Source: an uncultured Cellvibrio sp. (GTDB taxonomy: Bacteria > Pseudomonadota > Gammaproteobacteria > Pseudomonadales > Cellvibrionaceae). Taken from it: a stretch of DNA of 36,696 bases. Below are positions 23,960 through 33,555 of this stretch, piece after piece. Under the pieces are notes generated by a model. That model worked only from the letters and a program-made list of their open reading frames with translations, made no database searches and was not told the origin of the DNA. The stretch lies in contig CAIOHY010000531.1 of assembly GCA_903858205.1 (NCBI GenBank), positions 1 to 36,696 of the forward strand, read 5' to 3'. The position numbers were made by a program, and so were the translations under genes. Every line of letters begins with the position of its first letter. The stretch's first letter is position 1.

Positions 23960-24178
23960 ATGAACATTACCAAAACAATTGCCATTATCTTGCTTGCTAC
24001 AGGCGTACTCAGCTTGGCTTACGGCGGTTTTAGTTACACCAAAGAGACGCATGAAACCACTATTGGGCCACTAAAATTAAGTGTGAATGAAGAAGAACGA
24101 ATCAACATTCCCATCTCCCTCGGGATTGGCTGCCTTTTATTTGGCAGTTTGTTGCTGGCATTGCGCAATAAGCTTTAA
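23960..24178 (+). CDS. small two-helix membrane protein (72 aa)
   Basis: From the ATG at 23960 the protein reads MNITKTIAIILLATGVLSLA followed by YGGFSYTKETHETTIGPLKL. A short charged segment (SVNEEERINIP) comes next, then a second helix (SLGIGCLLFGSLLLAL). This pattern, a helix, a YTKETHE-x-x-IGPL loop and a second helix, is shared by many small uncharacterised proteobacterial membrane proteins. The frame is open to 23927, but the later start is preferred because the hydrophobic helix then begins at the N-terminus, as in such proteins. The function is unknown. Confidence 0.75.
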   Translation: MNITKTIAIILLATGVLSLAYGGFSYTKETHETTIGPLKLSVNEEERINIPISLGIGCLLFGSLLLALRNKL

Positions 24179-24189
24179 TTTACAATCAC

Positions 24190-24223
24190 CATTTTGCGCG
24201 CCGCACGCTTGGCGCGCAAAATG
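24190..24223. terminator. bidirectional hairpin between convergent genes
   Basis: A perfect 13-bp stem, CATTTTGCGCGCC / GGCGCGCAAAATG, has an 8-base loop. It sits 12 bp after the stop of the small membrane protein gene. The GC-rich core and A/T ends within the stem suit a terminator that can act in both directions between the converging small gene and VOC gene. Confidence 0.7.
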
Positions 24224-24236
24224 GATCGAATGAATT

Positions 24237-24266
24237 TTGTTAAACGTTGTTAAACTTTGTTAAAAA
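24237..24266. repeat. three tandem 10-bp repeats (TTGTTAAA-type)
   Basis: TTGTTAAACG, TTGTTAAACT and TTGTTAAAAA follow one another without gap, so the unit is exactly about one helical turn of DNA. They lie in the convergent intergenic region after the hairpin at 24190, where no promoter is expected. This could be a protein-binding array or simply a small tandem duplication. Confidence 0.7.
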
Positions 24267-24326
24267 CAGGAACGAGATTTGTTACAACGCCTAAAGACGA
24301 TTAGAAAGAATATCGGTTCAATCCGT

Positions 24327-24818
24327 TTACACATTGACTTGATCGACAACCAACCGATGTTCCGCATCAAACACCCAGGCTTCTTCATAATCAACTTCAA
24401 ATAAGTGCCCATCCGGATCTTTGAAATAACCTGCAATCCCCCAGTGAGTGCGCGTGGCCGGTTTTACCAAAGTGCCGCCCGCCTCTACCGCTTTAGCCAA
24501 AATGCGCGGCACTTCATCGGCAGTCTGTGCGAGGTAAATTAAACCCACACCGGAAAAGCCCGATCCCGCTGCGCTATCGAATAACGCATCTTGTGCAAAA
24601 TCATTGCGCGATATCAAACAAATCGCATAACCGCCCATATCAAATTTTACAAATCCCTCATTGCCAGCGGGCGATTTTTTCCATCCCAGTGCTTCATAAA
24701 ATTGTGTGGCTGCGGGAACACTATCCACCCCCAGCAAAATCAAATGCATCCGCTGGCGCGGCGAAAGTGGCGGTACATCATCTGATGAAAAAACATGTCC
24801 GACGGGTTTATCCAACAT
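24327..24818 (-). CDS. VOC-family (glyoxalase/bleomycin-resistance fold) protein
   Basis: The 163-residue protein carries a vicinal-oxygen-chelate domain: HLILLGVDSVPAATQFYEALGWKKS at the start of the fold, AICLISRNDFAQD in the middle, and GIAGYFKDPDGHLFEVDYEEAW near the C-terminus. The last holds the usual DPDGHLFEV strand and its metal-ligand Glu. The N-terminal extension (about 22 residues) is not part of the domain. GGAGA precedes the ATG about 11 bases upstream. VOC proteins range from lyases to dioxygenases and antibiotic-binding proteins, and the sequence does not tell which this is. It is monocistronic and divergent from the RND operon. Confidence 0.88.
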   Translation of the reverse strand: MLDKPVGHVFSSDDVPPLSPRQRMHLILLGVDSVPAATQFYEALGWKKSPAGNEGFVKFDMGGYAICLISRNDFAQDALFDSAAGSGFSGVGLIYLAQTADEVPRILAKAVEAGGTLVKPATRTHWGIAGYFKDPDGHLFEVDYEEAWVFDAEHRLVVDQVNV

Positions 24819-25070
24819 TTTTTATTAGTCTCCTTAATGAGATGTGGAAATATTTCTTACCGACAATAGCATTTTTGAAATTGCGGCTCCTAGCCCTTCT
24901 TGCCAACCTCTGTAACCAAACGTCGGGAAATGTAAAAAGCATTGCGGGCGTATTCCTTGCATACTAGCCTCAGAACCTAATGCTCCAAGTTGCAATTGCT
25001 GGCTTTTAAACACAAAAAGACAACAGAAAGCCGATTATTTACTAAAGAATTGCTTCACATTAATCAACTG

Positions 25071-26240
25071 ATGGATATGCTCATGCTTGCTTCTGTAACT
25101 CGCCTGTCGCGCGGTCAACGCTGGTTATTCGCTCTTGCCCTGGTTCTCGTCTTGCTACTAGTGTGGTTTTTTGGCTTTCGCGATGCAGCGGAAAAAAAAC
25201 CGCCACCACCTAACCCCTGGATGGGGCCAACGCCGGTGCATGTGGTGAAGGTGACTAAAGAGGATTTGAAAGTCCACATCAAAGCCATTGGCAGTGTGGT
25301 GCCAGTTAATACAGTGACGGTGCGCAGCCGGGTGGATGGCCAGCTGTTGCGCATTCTGTTTAACGAGGGCCAGCAAGTGAGCGCGGGCGATCTACTGGCC
25401 GAGATTGATCCGGCGACTTACAAAGTCCGTTTGGATCAGGCCGAAGGCTCCTTGCAGGAAACCCGCGCGCAACTAAAAAATGCAGAAGATGACCTGCGTT
25501 TGTACGAGCGCTTGATTCAGCAAAAATCCATCGCCCAACAGCAGTTTGATAAACAGCAGGCACTGGTTGACCAACTGCGCGGCACCCTGAAAAACAATAC
25601 CGCTCAAGTGGATGACGCGCGCCTGCAGCTTTCTTACACGCGCATTACGGCTCCCATTACCGGGCGCTTGGGTTTGCGCCGGGTCGATGTGGGTAATTTG
25701 GTGAAAACCGGCGATGCCGACGGCTTGGTGACCATCACCCAAACCCAGCCGATTGCCGTCTCCTTCACGATTCCCGAGAACCAATTAGTTGCCGTACGCG
25801 GCGCTTATCTTGCCGCTGAAAAAACCTCTACTGCCTTACCGGTTGAGGCGTGGGATCGCAGTGAACAGAGTTTATTAGCTACCGGCAAACTCACCACCCT
25901 CGATAACCAAATCGATACCGCCACCGGCACCCTGCGCTTGAAAGCCCAGTTCGAAAACACCGACGACAGCCTCTTTCCCAATCAATTTGTGAATGCGCGC
26001 CTGCACTTGAGCACCCTCGATGGCGCGGTGACCATTCCGATCGATGCCGTGCAATACGGTTCCAAAGGGACTTATGTGTACGTGGTTGAAGAGGGCAAAG
26101 CCAAAATCCGCCCGATCAAATTAGGCGCACTTGAAGGCGCACGCACCTCGGTTTTGGAAGGTTTGGCCGAGGGTGAGCAAGTGGTGCTGGAGGGGATCGA
26201 CCGCCTCTGGGAAGGCAAAGATGTGAAGGTGATGGAGTAG
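25071..26240 (+). CDS. mdtA: RND efflux periplasmic adaptor (MdtA-like)
   Basis: This membrane-fusion subunit bridges the inner-membrane RND pump and an outer-membrane channel. The 389 residues have an N-terminal membrane anchor (WLFALALVLVLLLVWFFGF), then a proline-rich linker, a lipoyl half (VVPVNTVTVRSRVDGQLL), a coiled-coil hairpin (QETRAQLKNAEDDLRLYERL), the second lipoyl half (YTRITAPITGRLGLRRVDVG) and a C-terminal beta-barrel/MP domain. The start is set at the ATG at 25071, because upstream the frame is open only through a TTG at 24990 with no family similarity; no strong ribosome site is evident. Two RND pump genes follow, the MdtABC arrangement that in E. coli forms a heteromultimeric pump. 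No TolC-like gene is present. Confidence 0.92.
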   Translation: MDMLMLASVTRLSRGQRWLFALALVLVLLLVWFFGFRDAAEKKPPPPNPWMGPTPVHVVKVTKEDLKVHIKAIGSVVPVNTVTVRSRVDGQLLRILFNEGQQVSAGDLLAEIDPATYKVRLDQAEGSLQETRAQLKNAEDDLRLYERLIQQKSIAQQQFDKQQALVDQLRGTLKNNTAQVDDARLQLSYTRITAPITGRLGLRRVDVGNLVKTGDADGLVTITQTQPIAVSFTIPENQLVAVRGAYLAAEKTSTALPVEAWDRSEQSLLATGKLTTLDNQIDTATGTLRLKAQFENTDDSLFPNQFVNARLHLSTLDGAVTIPIDAVQYGSKGTYVYVVEEGKAKIRPIKLGALEGARTSVLEGLAEGEQVVLEGIDRLWEGKDVKVME

Positions 26241-26275
26241 GTTTGAAGAAGTTAATCATTAAACAGAGATAACCA

Positions 26276-29200
26276 ATGAGCTTATCCCGCCCTTTTATCC
26301 TCCGCCCCGTTGCCACCTCATTGGTGATGCTGGCGCTATTACTCGCCGGAATTCTAAGCTACCGCATGTTGCCGGTCGCCGCTCTGCCGCAAGTGGATTA
26401 TCCAATCATCCAGATTTTCACCTTTAACCCCGGTGCCAGCCCCGATGTGATGGCGCGCACCGTGACCGCGCCGCTGGAACGCAGCCTCGGGCAGATCCCC
26501 GGTTTGAAGCAGATGTCGTCCACCAGCTCTACCGGTGCCTCTATCATCACCCTGCAATTTTCGCTGGAAGTGGATTTGGGTGTGGCTGAGCAGGAAGTGC
26601 AGTCTGCGCTCAATACCGCCAATAACCTGCTGCCGAATGACTTACCCACCCCGCCGATTTATCGCAAAGTAAACCCCGCCGATGCCCCCATCATGACCCT
26701 TGCGGTCACTTCCGCGAGCCTGCCCTTGCCGGAAGTGTACGATCTGGTGAACTCGCGGATGGCGCAAAAACTGGCGCAGCTGCCCGGTGTGGGGATGGTG
26801 ACTTTGGCCGGCGGCCAGCGCCCGGCGATCCGCATCAAGGTCAACCCCAATGCGCTCGCCAATACCCAGATGAGCCTTGAGCAGGTGCGCAATGCAATCG
26901 TCGCGGCCAACACCAACCAACCCAAAGGCAGTTTCGACGGGGCTCAGCGCTCCACCATGCTCGACGCCAATGACCAGATGCGCTCGACGCAGGAATACCG
27001 CGATTTACTGATCAGTTGGCGCGATGGTTCGCCACTGCGTTTAGGCGATTTAGCGACCGTCGAAAACGGTGCTGAAGACCGCTTCCTCGCCGCCTGGGCC
27101 AATGACCAACCGGCGGTGCTGATCAATATCCAGCGCCAACCGGGCGCCAATGTGATTGATGTGGCGGATAGCGTGCAGGCGTTACTGCCGCAACTTACTG
27201 CCACATTACCGGCAGCGGTGAATGTGGCCATGCTCAGCGACCGCACCCACAGCATCCGCGCCTCGATTCGCGATGTGCAAAAGGAACTGATTTTTGCGAT
27301 CTGCCTAGTGGTCGCCGTGACCTTCGTATTCCTGCGTTCGGTGCCCGCCACGATCATCCCGAGCCTCGCGGTGCCGCTGTCGTTAATCGGCACTTTCGCG
27401 GTGATGTATTTTCTCGATTTCTCGATCAACAACCTGACCCTGATGGCACTCACCATCGCCACCGGATTTGTGGTGGACGACGCGATAGTCATGCTGGAAA
27501 ACGTCGCCCGCCACCGCGAGCAGGGCGAATCACCGATAAATGCAGCGCTCAAGGGCGCGGGGGAAATTGGGTTTACGCTGGTATCGCTCACGATCTCATT
27601 AATCGCGGTGTTGATTCCGCTGCTGTTTATGGGCGATTGGGTTGGGCGATTGTTTCAGGAATTTGCGATTACGCTCGCGGTGGCGATTGGTATTTCGCTG
27701 CTGGTCTCGCTCACCCTCACCCCCATGATGTGCGCGCGTATGCTCAAGCACGCGCCAGTGCATAACGACGCCCAACCGGATTTTATGGAGCGACTGATCG
27801 CCAGCTACGGGCGCGGGCTGGATAAAGTCTTGCAACACCAAACGGCGGCTATGGCGGTAATGATTGGCACAGTGCTGCTCACCGCTGGCCTTTACCTCGC
27901 CGTGCCCAAAGGCTTTTTCCCGATTCAGGACAGCGGTGTAATTCAAGCCGTAACCGAAGCGCCGCAAGATACCTCCTTCAGCGCCATGACCGAGAAGCAG
28001 CAAGCCTTGGCGGAATTGATTCTGCAAGATCCGGATGTGGAAGGGCTTTCATCGTTTATCGGCGTGGACGGCAGCAATATCACTCTCAACTCCGGCCGCT
28101 TGCTGATTAACCTCAAGCCCCACCACGAGCGGGATGCGAGCGCGAGCGACATCATCGACAGACTGCGTGAGCAGATCAAAAGCGTCGCCGGTGTTACCGC
28201 TTGGTTCCAGCCGGTGCAGGAGCTGAGTATCGAAGACCGCGTCAGCCGCACCCAATACCAGTTCAGCCTGACCACGCCGGATTCCGCGTTATTGGATGAG
28301 TGGGTGCCGCGCGTGCTGGAGCGGTTGCGGCAGGAACCGGCGCTCGCCGATGTCGCGTCCGACCTGCAAAACCGTGGCCTGCAGGCCTATGTGGAGATTG
28401 ACCGCGATGCCGCCGCGCGCCTTGGTGTGCGCGTGAGTGATATCGCCGGTGCATTGCAAACCGCCTACGGCCAGCGGCAAATCGCCACCCTGTTTACCCA
28501 AGCGAATCAGTATCGTGTGGTGCTGGAGGTTGATCCGGATTACGCCCAAGGCTTGAAAGCGCTGGAGAATACCTACATCGCCAGCAGCTCCGGCAAACCG
28601 GTGCTGCTCACAACACTCGCCAAAATCACCCAGCGCCCGGCGCCGCTGCTGATCAACCACCAGAGCCAATTTCCCTCAACTACCATCTCCTTCAACCTCG
28701 CGGGCGATGCCTCACTCGGTGAAGCGATCGACGCGATTGAAGCGGCGCAGGCCGAATTGGATTTACCTGCCGCCTTGGAGCTGCGCTTTCAGGGCGCGGC
28801 CGAGGCCTTCCGTGCATCGCTCAGCAATACACTTTGGCTGGTGCTGGCCGCGATAGTGACTATGTATATCGTGCTGGGGATTTTGTATGAGAGTTTTATC
28901 CACCCAGTGACCATTCTTTCCACCCTACCCTCGGCTACCGTGGGTGCTTTGCTCGCATTATTGCTGACTGGTCAGCCACTGGATTTGATCGCAGTGATCG
29001 GCGTGGTGCTGCTGATCGGCTTGGTGAAAAAGAACGGCATTATGATGGTGGACTTTGCACTCGAAGCCCAGCGCAGCCTCGGCCTTAGCCCGCGCGAGGC
29101 GATTCATCGCGCCGCCTTAATGCGCTTCCGCCCGATTTTAATGACCACCCTCGCCGCCTTGTTCGGCGCAATCCCACTCATGCTCGCCAGCGGTTCCGGC

Positions 29201-29356
29201 GCGGAATTGCGCCAACCCTTGGGATTGGTGATGGTGGGAGGATTGTTGGTAAGCCAGGTGTTGACCGTGTTTACCACGCCGGTGGTGTATTTGTTTTTTG
29301 ATCGCTGGGTTGGCAAGCCAACTGCGAATGAATTTGTCGAGGAGGCACAAACGTAG
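26276..29356 (+). CDS. mdtB: RND efflux inner-membrane pump (MdtB-like)
   Basis: This proton-driven 12-TM pump subunit has 1026 residues, the full RND length. It starts [20 protein letters not shown]. The TM4 proton-relay acidic pair is in [17 protein letters not shown], and the TM10 lysine is in [16 protein letters not shown]. The [18 protein letters not shown] end segment is typical. Two large periplasmic porter loops are present. It lies 35 bp after the adaptor gene. Its TAG stop codon lies inside an inverted-repeat element that fills the gap to the second pump gene. In E. coli MdtBC, two related subunits assemble in a B2C trimer; the same is expected here. Confidence 0.94.
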   Translation: MSLSRPFILRPVATSLVMLALLLAGILSYRMLPVAALPQVDYPIIQIFTFNPGASPDVMARTVTAPLERSLGQIPGLKQMSSTSSTGASIITLQFSLEVDLGVAEQEVQSALNTANNLLPNDLPTPPIYRKVNPADAPIMTLAVTSASLPLPEVYDLVNSRMAQKLAQLPGVGMVTLAGGQRPAIRIKVNPNALANTQMSLEQVRNAIVAANTNQPKGSFDGAQRSTMLDANDQMRSTQEYRDLLISWRDGSPLRLGDLATVENGAEDRFLAAWANDQPAVLINIQRQPGANVIDVADSVQALLPQLTATLPAAVNVAMLSDRTHSIRASIRDVQKELIFAICLVVAVTFVFLRSVPATIIPSLAVPLSLIGTFAVMYFLDFSINNLTLMALTIATGFVVDDAIVMLENVARHREQGESPINAALKGAGEIGFTLVSLTISLIAVLIPLLFMGDWVGRLFQEFAITLAVAIGISLLVSLTLTPMMCARMLKHAPVHNDAQPDFMERLIASYGRGLDKVLQHQTAAMAVMIGTVLLTAGLYLAVPKGFFPIQDSGVIQAVTEAPQDTSFSAMTEKQQALAELILQDPDVEGLSSFIGVDGSNITLNSGRLLINLKPHHERDASASDIIDRLREQIKSVAGVTAWFQPVQELSIEDRVSRTQYQFSLTTPDSALLDEWVPRVLERLRQEPALADVASDLQNRGLQAYVEIDRDAAARLGVRVSDIAGALQTAYGQRQIATLFTQANQYRVVLEVDPDYAQGLKALENTYIASSSGKPVLLTTLAKITQRPAPLLINHQSQFPSTTISFNLAGDASLGEAIDAIEAAQAELDLPAALELRFQGAAEAFRASLSNTLWLVLAAIVTMYIVLGILYESFIHPVTILSTLPSATVGALLALLLTGQPLDLIAVIGVVLLIGLVKKNGIMMVDFALEAQRSLGLSPREAIHRAALMRFRPILMTTLAALFGAIPLMLASGSGAELRQPLGLVMVGGLLVSQVLTVFTTPVVYLFFDRWVGKPTANEFVEEAQT

Positions 29357-29442
29357 GTTGGGCAGCCATGCCCAACATTTGTAAGCCGAACCTGATTATG
29401 TTCGGAAAGAGCATTTGTTGGGCATAGCTGCCCAACCTACGT
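29352..29442. repeat. nested inverted-repeat element between the two pump genes
   Basis: The outer arms are CGTAGGTTGGGCAGC and its mate GCTGCCCAACCTACG, with additional pairing of GCCCAACATTTG and CATTTGTTGGGC-type segments. Each arm is itself a GTTGGGC/GCCCAAC hairpin. An inner stem, CCGAAC / GTTCGG (29387-29406), lies at the centre. The whole can fold as one long cruciform-like structure. It supplies the stop codon of the first pump gene and ends 9 bp before the second pump start. GTAGGTTGGGC-type dispersed repeats are common intergenic elements in bacteria. Confidence 0.85.
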
Positions 29443-29450
29443 AAAACATC

Positions 29451-32400
29451 ATGTTCATCGCAGATCCCTTTATAAAACGCCCGGTCGCCTCCAGCTTGTT
29501 AGCGGTCGGCACTGTCCTGCTCGGGCTTTTAGCCTTTCGCATGCTGCCGGTCGCACCCTTGCCGCAGGTGGATTTCCCCGCCGTACAAATCTACGCAGGC
29601 TTACCCGGCGCCAGCCCGGAAAGTATGGCGGCGACGGTGGCGACACCGCTGGAGCGCGCCCTCGGCAGCATTCCGGGCGTGACGGCGATTAACTCCAACT
29701 CGACCCAAGGCTCAACCTTTATCTGGGTGGAATTCACCCTCGACCGGGACTTGGATTCCGCCGCGCGCGATGTGCAAGCCGCACTTAACGCCGCTCGTGG
29801 CCAGTTACCTGCGGGTATGCCGGGCAATCCGGGTTATCGCAAAATCAGCCCATCGCAAGCGCCGATTATGGCGCTCGCGCTCAGCTCGCCCAACCTCTCG
29901 CCTGCGGCTCTGTATGACTCAGCCGCCACCATACTTGCGCAGAAACTCTCGCAAATTAAAGGCGTCGGCCAAGTGGGAATCGACGGCGCTTCCCTGGCCG
30001 CCGTGCGTATCCAACTCAACCCCAATGCCCTCGCCCATTACGGCATTGCCTTGGATGAAGTGCGCAACGCGGTCGCTAACGCCAATGTGATGCGCCCGGT
30101 TGGCATGCTCGAAGAAAACGATACCCGCTGGCAGGTGCATACCAATGAAAGCCTGCGTTCAGCCAGGGATTACCAGACTCTCGTAATCCGCTACGGCGAT
30201 GAAGGTGGTGTAGTGCGCCTGCAGGATGTCGCCACCGTTACCGATTCCGTCGAGAACCGCTACACCGATGGTTTCCACAACCAAAGCTCGGCGGTGACCC
30301 TGACCGTGAGCCGTCAGACCGGCGCCAATATCGTCGAAACCATTGACGCGATTAACACCCAACTGCCCGCACTGCGCGCCCTTATGCCCGCCGATACCCA
30401 ACTCAAAGTAGTAATGGATCGTTCACCCGGCATCCGCGCAACGCTCAAAGAAGCGCAAATCACGCTGGTGCTTTCAGTCTTGTTAGTGGTCGGTGTGGTC
30501 TGGGTATTTCTCGGCAGTGCCCGCAGCGCGCTTATCCCCAGCCTTGCGATTCCGGTGGCGATTATCGGCGCCTTTGCGGTCATGTATCTCTACGGTTTTT
30601 CGCTCAACAACCTCTCGCTGATGGCGCTGATTGTCGCCGCCGGATTAGTCGTAGACGATGCAATCGTGGTGCTGGAAAACATCAAACGCCATATCGAGCG
30701 TGGCCTTTCGCCCTTTCAAGCGGCGATCCAAGGCACACGCGAAGTAGGCTTTACGCTGCTGGCGATGAATATCACGCTGGTGGTGGTCTTTATCTCGATT
30801 TTATTGATGGGCGGCGTGGTGGAAAAACTCTTCCGCGAATTCTCCATCACCCTCGCTGCAGCGATGATTATTTCGCTCGCCGTATCACTCAGTCTCACAC
30901 CCGCGCTTTGCGCCCAACTGTTAAAGGCCGAACCAAAAAAAGAACATAAACCCGGTATTTTTGATGACATCAAACACGGCTACTCCATCGCACTGGATTG
31001 GGCGCTGCGCCATAGCCGCATAGTGTTATTGATTCTTGCGGGCGTCATCGGCCTGAATATTTACCTCTACGTCGCGATTCCCAAAACCATGCTGCCCGAG
31101 CAAGACACCGGCCAAATGACCGGCTGGATTCGCGGCGACGATGGCTTTTCGTTTCAATTGATGCAACCGAAAATCCAGCAATTCCGCCAACTCCTGTTAG
31201 CTGATCCGGCGGTAGAAGATGTATTCGGCGCGAGCGGTGGCGGCAACGGCGTGAGCAACGCCTGGATGCGCATCAGTCTCAAACCTATGGCCGAGCGCGG
31301 CGTGTCGGTGCATGAAGTGGTGGACAGATTGCGTCGTCAAATGCCGAGCATTCCCGGCGCTATGTTGATGATCGGCCCCGACCAAGACATCCGCCTCAGC
31401 TCGCCCTTTAGCCGCAGCGAACAGGAACTTATGCTGCTCGCCGACGATTTAAAACTGCTGCACAAATGGGCCGCAAAAATCACCACCGCGATGGAAAAAA
31501 TGCCGGAGCTGACCGAGATCGACGGCGTAAAAGAAGAAGGCACCCAGCAAGTTGTACTCACCATCGACCGCGAAGCCGCGCAGCGCTTGGGCGTGAACAT
31601 GAACGCGGTCGCCAGCATGCTCAACAACTCGTTTTCGCAGCGGCAAGTTTCCACCATGTTCGACGAAATGAACCAATATCGCGTGGTGATGGAATTGGAG
31701 CCCGGCTACACCGCAACGCCCGCTGTGCTGGAGCAACTACAAGTTATCACTAACGATGGCAAACGCGTTCCGCTCTCGACTTTTTCCAGTTTTAATTACG
31801 GTTTGGCAGAAGACCGCGTGCGCCATAGCAATCAATTTGCATCCGAGAGCATTGGTTACGGCGTGGCGGAAAATTTCACTGAAGAACAAGCCCGCGCCGC
31901 AATCGAAACCAAAATCGCCGAGCTGATGGTTCCTAAAGAAGTCTACCTCGCACCCGCTGGCAGCAGTCGCCCCGGTTGGGGGCCAAGCACACCTGGCATG
32001 GCGCAAGATCCGGCGGTATTAATTGCCTGTGTGCTGCTTGCGGTGTATTTAATTCTGGGGATTTTGTACGAGAGCACCATTCACCCGCTCACGATTTTAT
32101 CGACGCTGCCCTCAGCGGGAATCGGCGCATTACTCGCATTGCGTTTAAGCGATACACCGTTCAGTTTGATTGCGATGCTCGGTTTATTTTTATTGATCGG
32201 CATCGTCATGAAAAACGCGATTTTGATGATCGACTTCGCGTTGGAACTGGAACGCAAAGAGGGATTATCCTCGCGTGATTCCATTTTCCAAGCCGCACTC
32301 CTGCGTCTGCGCCCGATTATGATGACCAACCTCGCCGGCCTGCTCGGTGCGCTGCCGTTAATTCTCAGCTTTAACGAAGGCTCGGAACTGCGCACCCCGC

Positions 32401-32549
32401 TCGGCATCACCATCATCGGCGGCCTCGCTGTCAGCCAATTGCTCACACTTTTCACTACGCCCGTGGTGTATTTGTATATGGAGAAGGTGAGGAATTGGGG
32501 GTTGGGCAAAAAGGTAAGACAGGCGAATCAAGCCGTGGCACCAAATTAA
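29451..32549 (+). CDS. mdtC: RND efflux inner-membrane pump (MdtC-like)
   Basis: This second pump subunit has 1032 residues. It starts MFIADPFIKRPVASSLLAVG, with GLVVDDAIVVLENIKRH in TM4 and GIVMKNAILMIDFALELERK in TM10, and ends after [15 protein letters not shown]. It is about as long as, and clearly paralogous to, the upstream pump, which indicates the MdtBC type rather than a single-subunit RND pump. No good ribosome site precedes the ATG, and the inverted repeat at 29352 covers the region just upstream. Translation may therefore depend on coupling or on the folded repeat. The operon ends here; a TA module follows 79 bp downstream. Confidence 0.94.
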   Translation: MFIADPFIKRPVASSLLAVGTVLLGLLAFRMLPVAPLPQVDFPAVQIYAGLPGASPESMAATVATPLERALGSIPGVTAINSNSTQGSTFIWVEFTLDRDLDSAARDVQAALNAARGQLPAGMPGNPGYRKISPSQAPIMALALSSPNLSPAALYDSAATILAQKLSQIKGVGQVGIDGASLAAVRIQLNPNALAHYGIALDEVRNAVANANVMRPVGMLEENDTRWQVHTNESLRSARDYQTLVIRYGDEGGVVRLQDVATVTDSVENRYTDGFHNQSSAVTLTVSRQTGANIVETIDAINTQLPALRALMPADTQLKVVMDRSPGIRATLKEAQITLVLSVLLVVGVVWVFLGSARSALIPSLAIPVAIIGAFAVMYLYGFSLNNLSLMALIVAAGLVVDDAIVVLENIKRHIERGLSPFQAAIQGTREVGFTLLAMNITLVVVFISILLMGGVVEKLFREFSITLAAAMIISLAVSLSLTPALCAQLLKAEPKKEHKPGIFDDIKHGYSIALDWALRHSRIVLLILAGVIGLNIYLYVAIPKTMLPEQDTGQMTGWIRGDDGFSFQLMQPKIQQFRQLLLADPAVEDVFGASGGGNGVSNAWMRISLKPMAERGVSVHEVVDRLRRQMPSIPGAMLMIGPDQDIRLSSPFSRSEQELMLLADDLKLLHKWAAKITTAMEKMPELTEIDGVKEEGTQQVVLTIDREAAQRLGVNMNAVASMLNNSFSQRQVSTMFDEMNQYRVVMELEPGYTATPAVLEQLQVITNDGKRVPLSTFSSFNYGLAEDRVRHSNQFASESIGYGVAENFTEEQARAAIETKIAELMVPKEVYLAPAGSSRPGWGPSTPGMAQDPAVLIACVLLAVYLILGILYESTIHPLTILSTLPSAGIGALLALRLSDTPFSLIAMLGLFLLIGIVMKNAILMIDFALELERKEGLSSRDSIFQAALLRLRPIMMTNLAGLLGALPLILSFNEGSELRTPLGITIIGGLAVSQLLTLFTTPVVYLYMEKVRNWGLGKKVRQANQAVAPN

Positions 32550-32553
32550 AGTC

Positions 32554-32591
32554 TGGCATATGGTTGACATATGCCAAGCTTTGGCTAAATA
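32554..32591 (+). promoter_or_regulatory. vapBC promoter with palindromic operator
   Basis: TGGCATAT-N7-ATATGCCA (32554-32576) is a perfect 8-bp inverted repeat. Inside it lies a -35 element TTGACA (32564-32569); a -10-like TAAATA follows at 32586 after 16 bases. A second short palindrome, GCCAA-GCT-TTGGC (32573-32585), covers the spacer. Binding of the antitoxin or VapBC complex here would block RNA polymerase, the usual autoregulation. Confidence 0.72.
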
Positions 32592-32628
32592 CTAACCACA
32601 GAACATTCGATATCTGCAGGAGGTATTT

Positions 32629-32859
32629 ATGCGCACCGTATCCATATTCACCAATGGTAAAAATCAGGCTGTACGCCTGCCAAAAGACATGGAATACCAA
32701 GGCATCAGCGAATTGGAAATCATCAAAGAGGGCGATACCTTAATTCTTCGCCCAACTCGCCCCAGCTGGACATCCCTCACCGAGCTTCCCAGAGCCGACG
32801 ACGATTTTCTAACGGATCGCACCGACGTAATTGCTGATGAAGGACGATTCACACTGTGA
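32629..32859 (+). CDS. vapB: VapB-type antitoxin (AbrB/SpoVT-like fold)
   Basis: The 76-residue protein has an N-terminal swapped-hairpin DNA-binding domain (VSIFTNGKNQAVRLPKDMEY then LEIIKEGDTLILRP) of the VagC/VapB type. Its C-terminal tail (about residues 45-76, rich in Asp/Glu) would wrap the toxin. A near-consensus AGGAGGT ribosome site lies 5-6 bases before the ATG. It overlaps the toxin gene by 4 bp, the classical coupling of TA pairs. It neutralises VapC and probably represses the promoter at 32554. Confidence 0.93.
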   Translation: MRTVSIFTNGKNQAVRLPKDMEYQGISELEIIKEGDTLILRPTRPSWTSLTELPRADDDFLTDRTDVIADEGRFTL

Positions 32860-33272
32860 AATCGACCTACATGTTAGACACCTGCATTTGCTCCTTTCTC
32901 ATGCGCGAGCAGCCTGTTGCCGTTTTGCAACGGCTTGCGAATGCCGTCACCGAACAACACCGTATCGTCATCTCCGCTATCACCTACTCCGAAATGAGGT
33001 TTGGTGCGATTGGGAAAAAAGCGTCCCCTAAACACAGTCTGTTAGTGGATGAATTTATCAAACGCCTTGATGCAATTCTCCCTTGGGATAAAGATGCGGT
33101 AGATGCAACAGTAAACGTGAAATTACAGTTGGCAAATGCCGGAATTCCAATTGGCCCAAACGACACCGCCATCGCCGGTCATGCCATCGCACGGAACTGC
33201 ATATTAGTAACGAATAATCTGCGCGAATTTAATCGGGTGAACGGATTGTTAGTTGAAGATTGGGCAAGTTAA
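32856..33272 (+). CDS. vapC: VapC-type PIN-domain toxin
   Basis: This 138-residue PIN-domain ribonuclease shows the expected acidic residues: the first Asp in MLDTCICSF, the Glu in ITYSEMRFG, the Asp in GPNDTAIAGHA, and the closing VTNNLREFNRV motif. VapC toxins cleave initiator tRNA or rRNA to stop translation; the target of this one is unknown. The start codon is GTG at 32856, overlapping the antitoxin stop (GTGA). The pair looks intact and is probably active as a stability or stress module. Confidence 0.94.
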   Translation: MKSTYMLDTCICSFLMREQPVAVLQRLANAVTEQHRIVISAITYSEMRFGAIGKKASPKHSLLVDEFIKRLDAILPWDKDAVDATVNVKLQLANAGIPIGPNDTAIAGHAIARNCILVTNNLREFNRVNGLLVEDWAS

Positions 33273-33555
33273 GTAGCGTTTATTTACATATCATTCTTAA
33301 AAAACCGCGCCTAGTCTTATAAAAAACCAATTATTTTTTCGCTTCAAATAACATCTGCGCAAACTTTCAGCGATCGGTCGTTTAAACCTTCGCACAAGCT
33401 CACCAGCGTGTAATAGCCCGTAATAACCCATCATTCACTGAGCAACTATGCTGTTCGGCGCAGGCGTTGCTTCACGCTCGTCATTAACACTATGCAACAG
33501 GGAGTTGATCAAGCCATAGAACATTAAAAATATTTCCGAAAAATAAGGATTCGTT

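Noticed and set aside
24237-24266. Plasmid-type iterons or CRISPR from the 10-bp repeats
   Set aside because: There are only three short units, no spacers, and no replication or cas gene nearby.
26944-27591. Long antisense open frame (215 codons) inside the first RND pump gene
   Set aside because: It lies wholly inside a strongly recognised RND gene, and its translation has no family features. High-GC wobble positions readily open the opposite frame.
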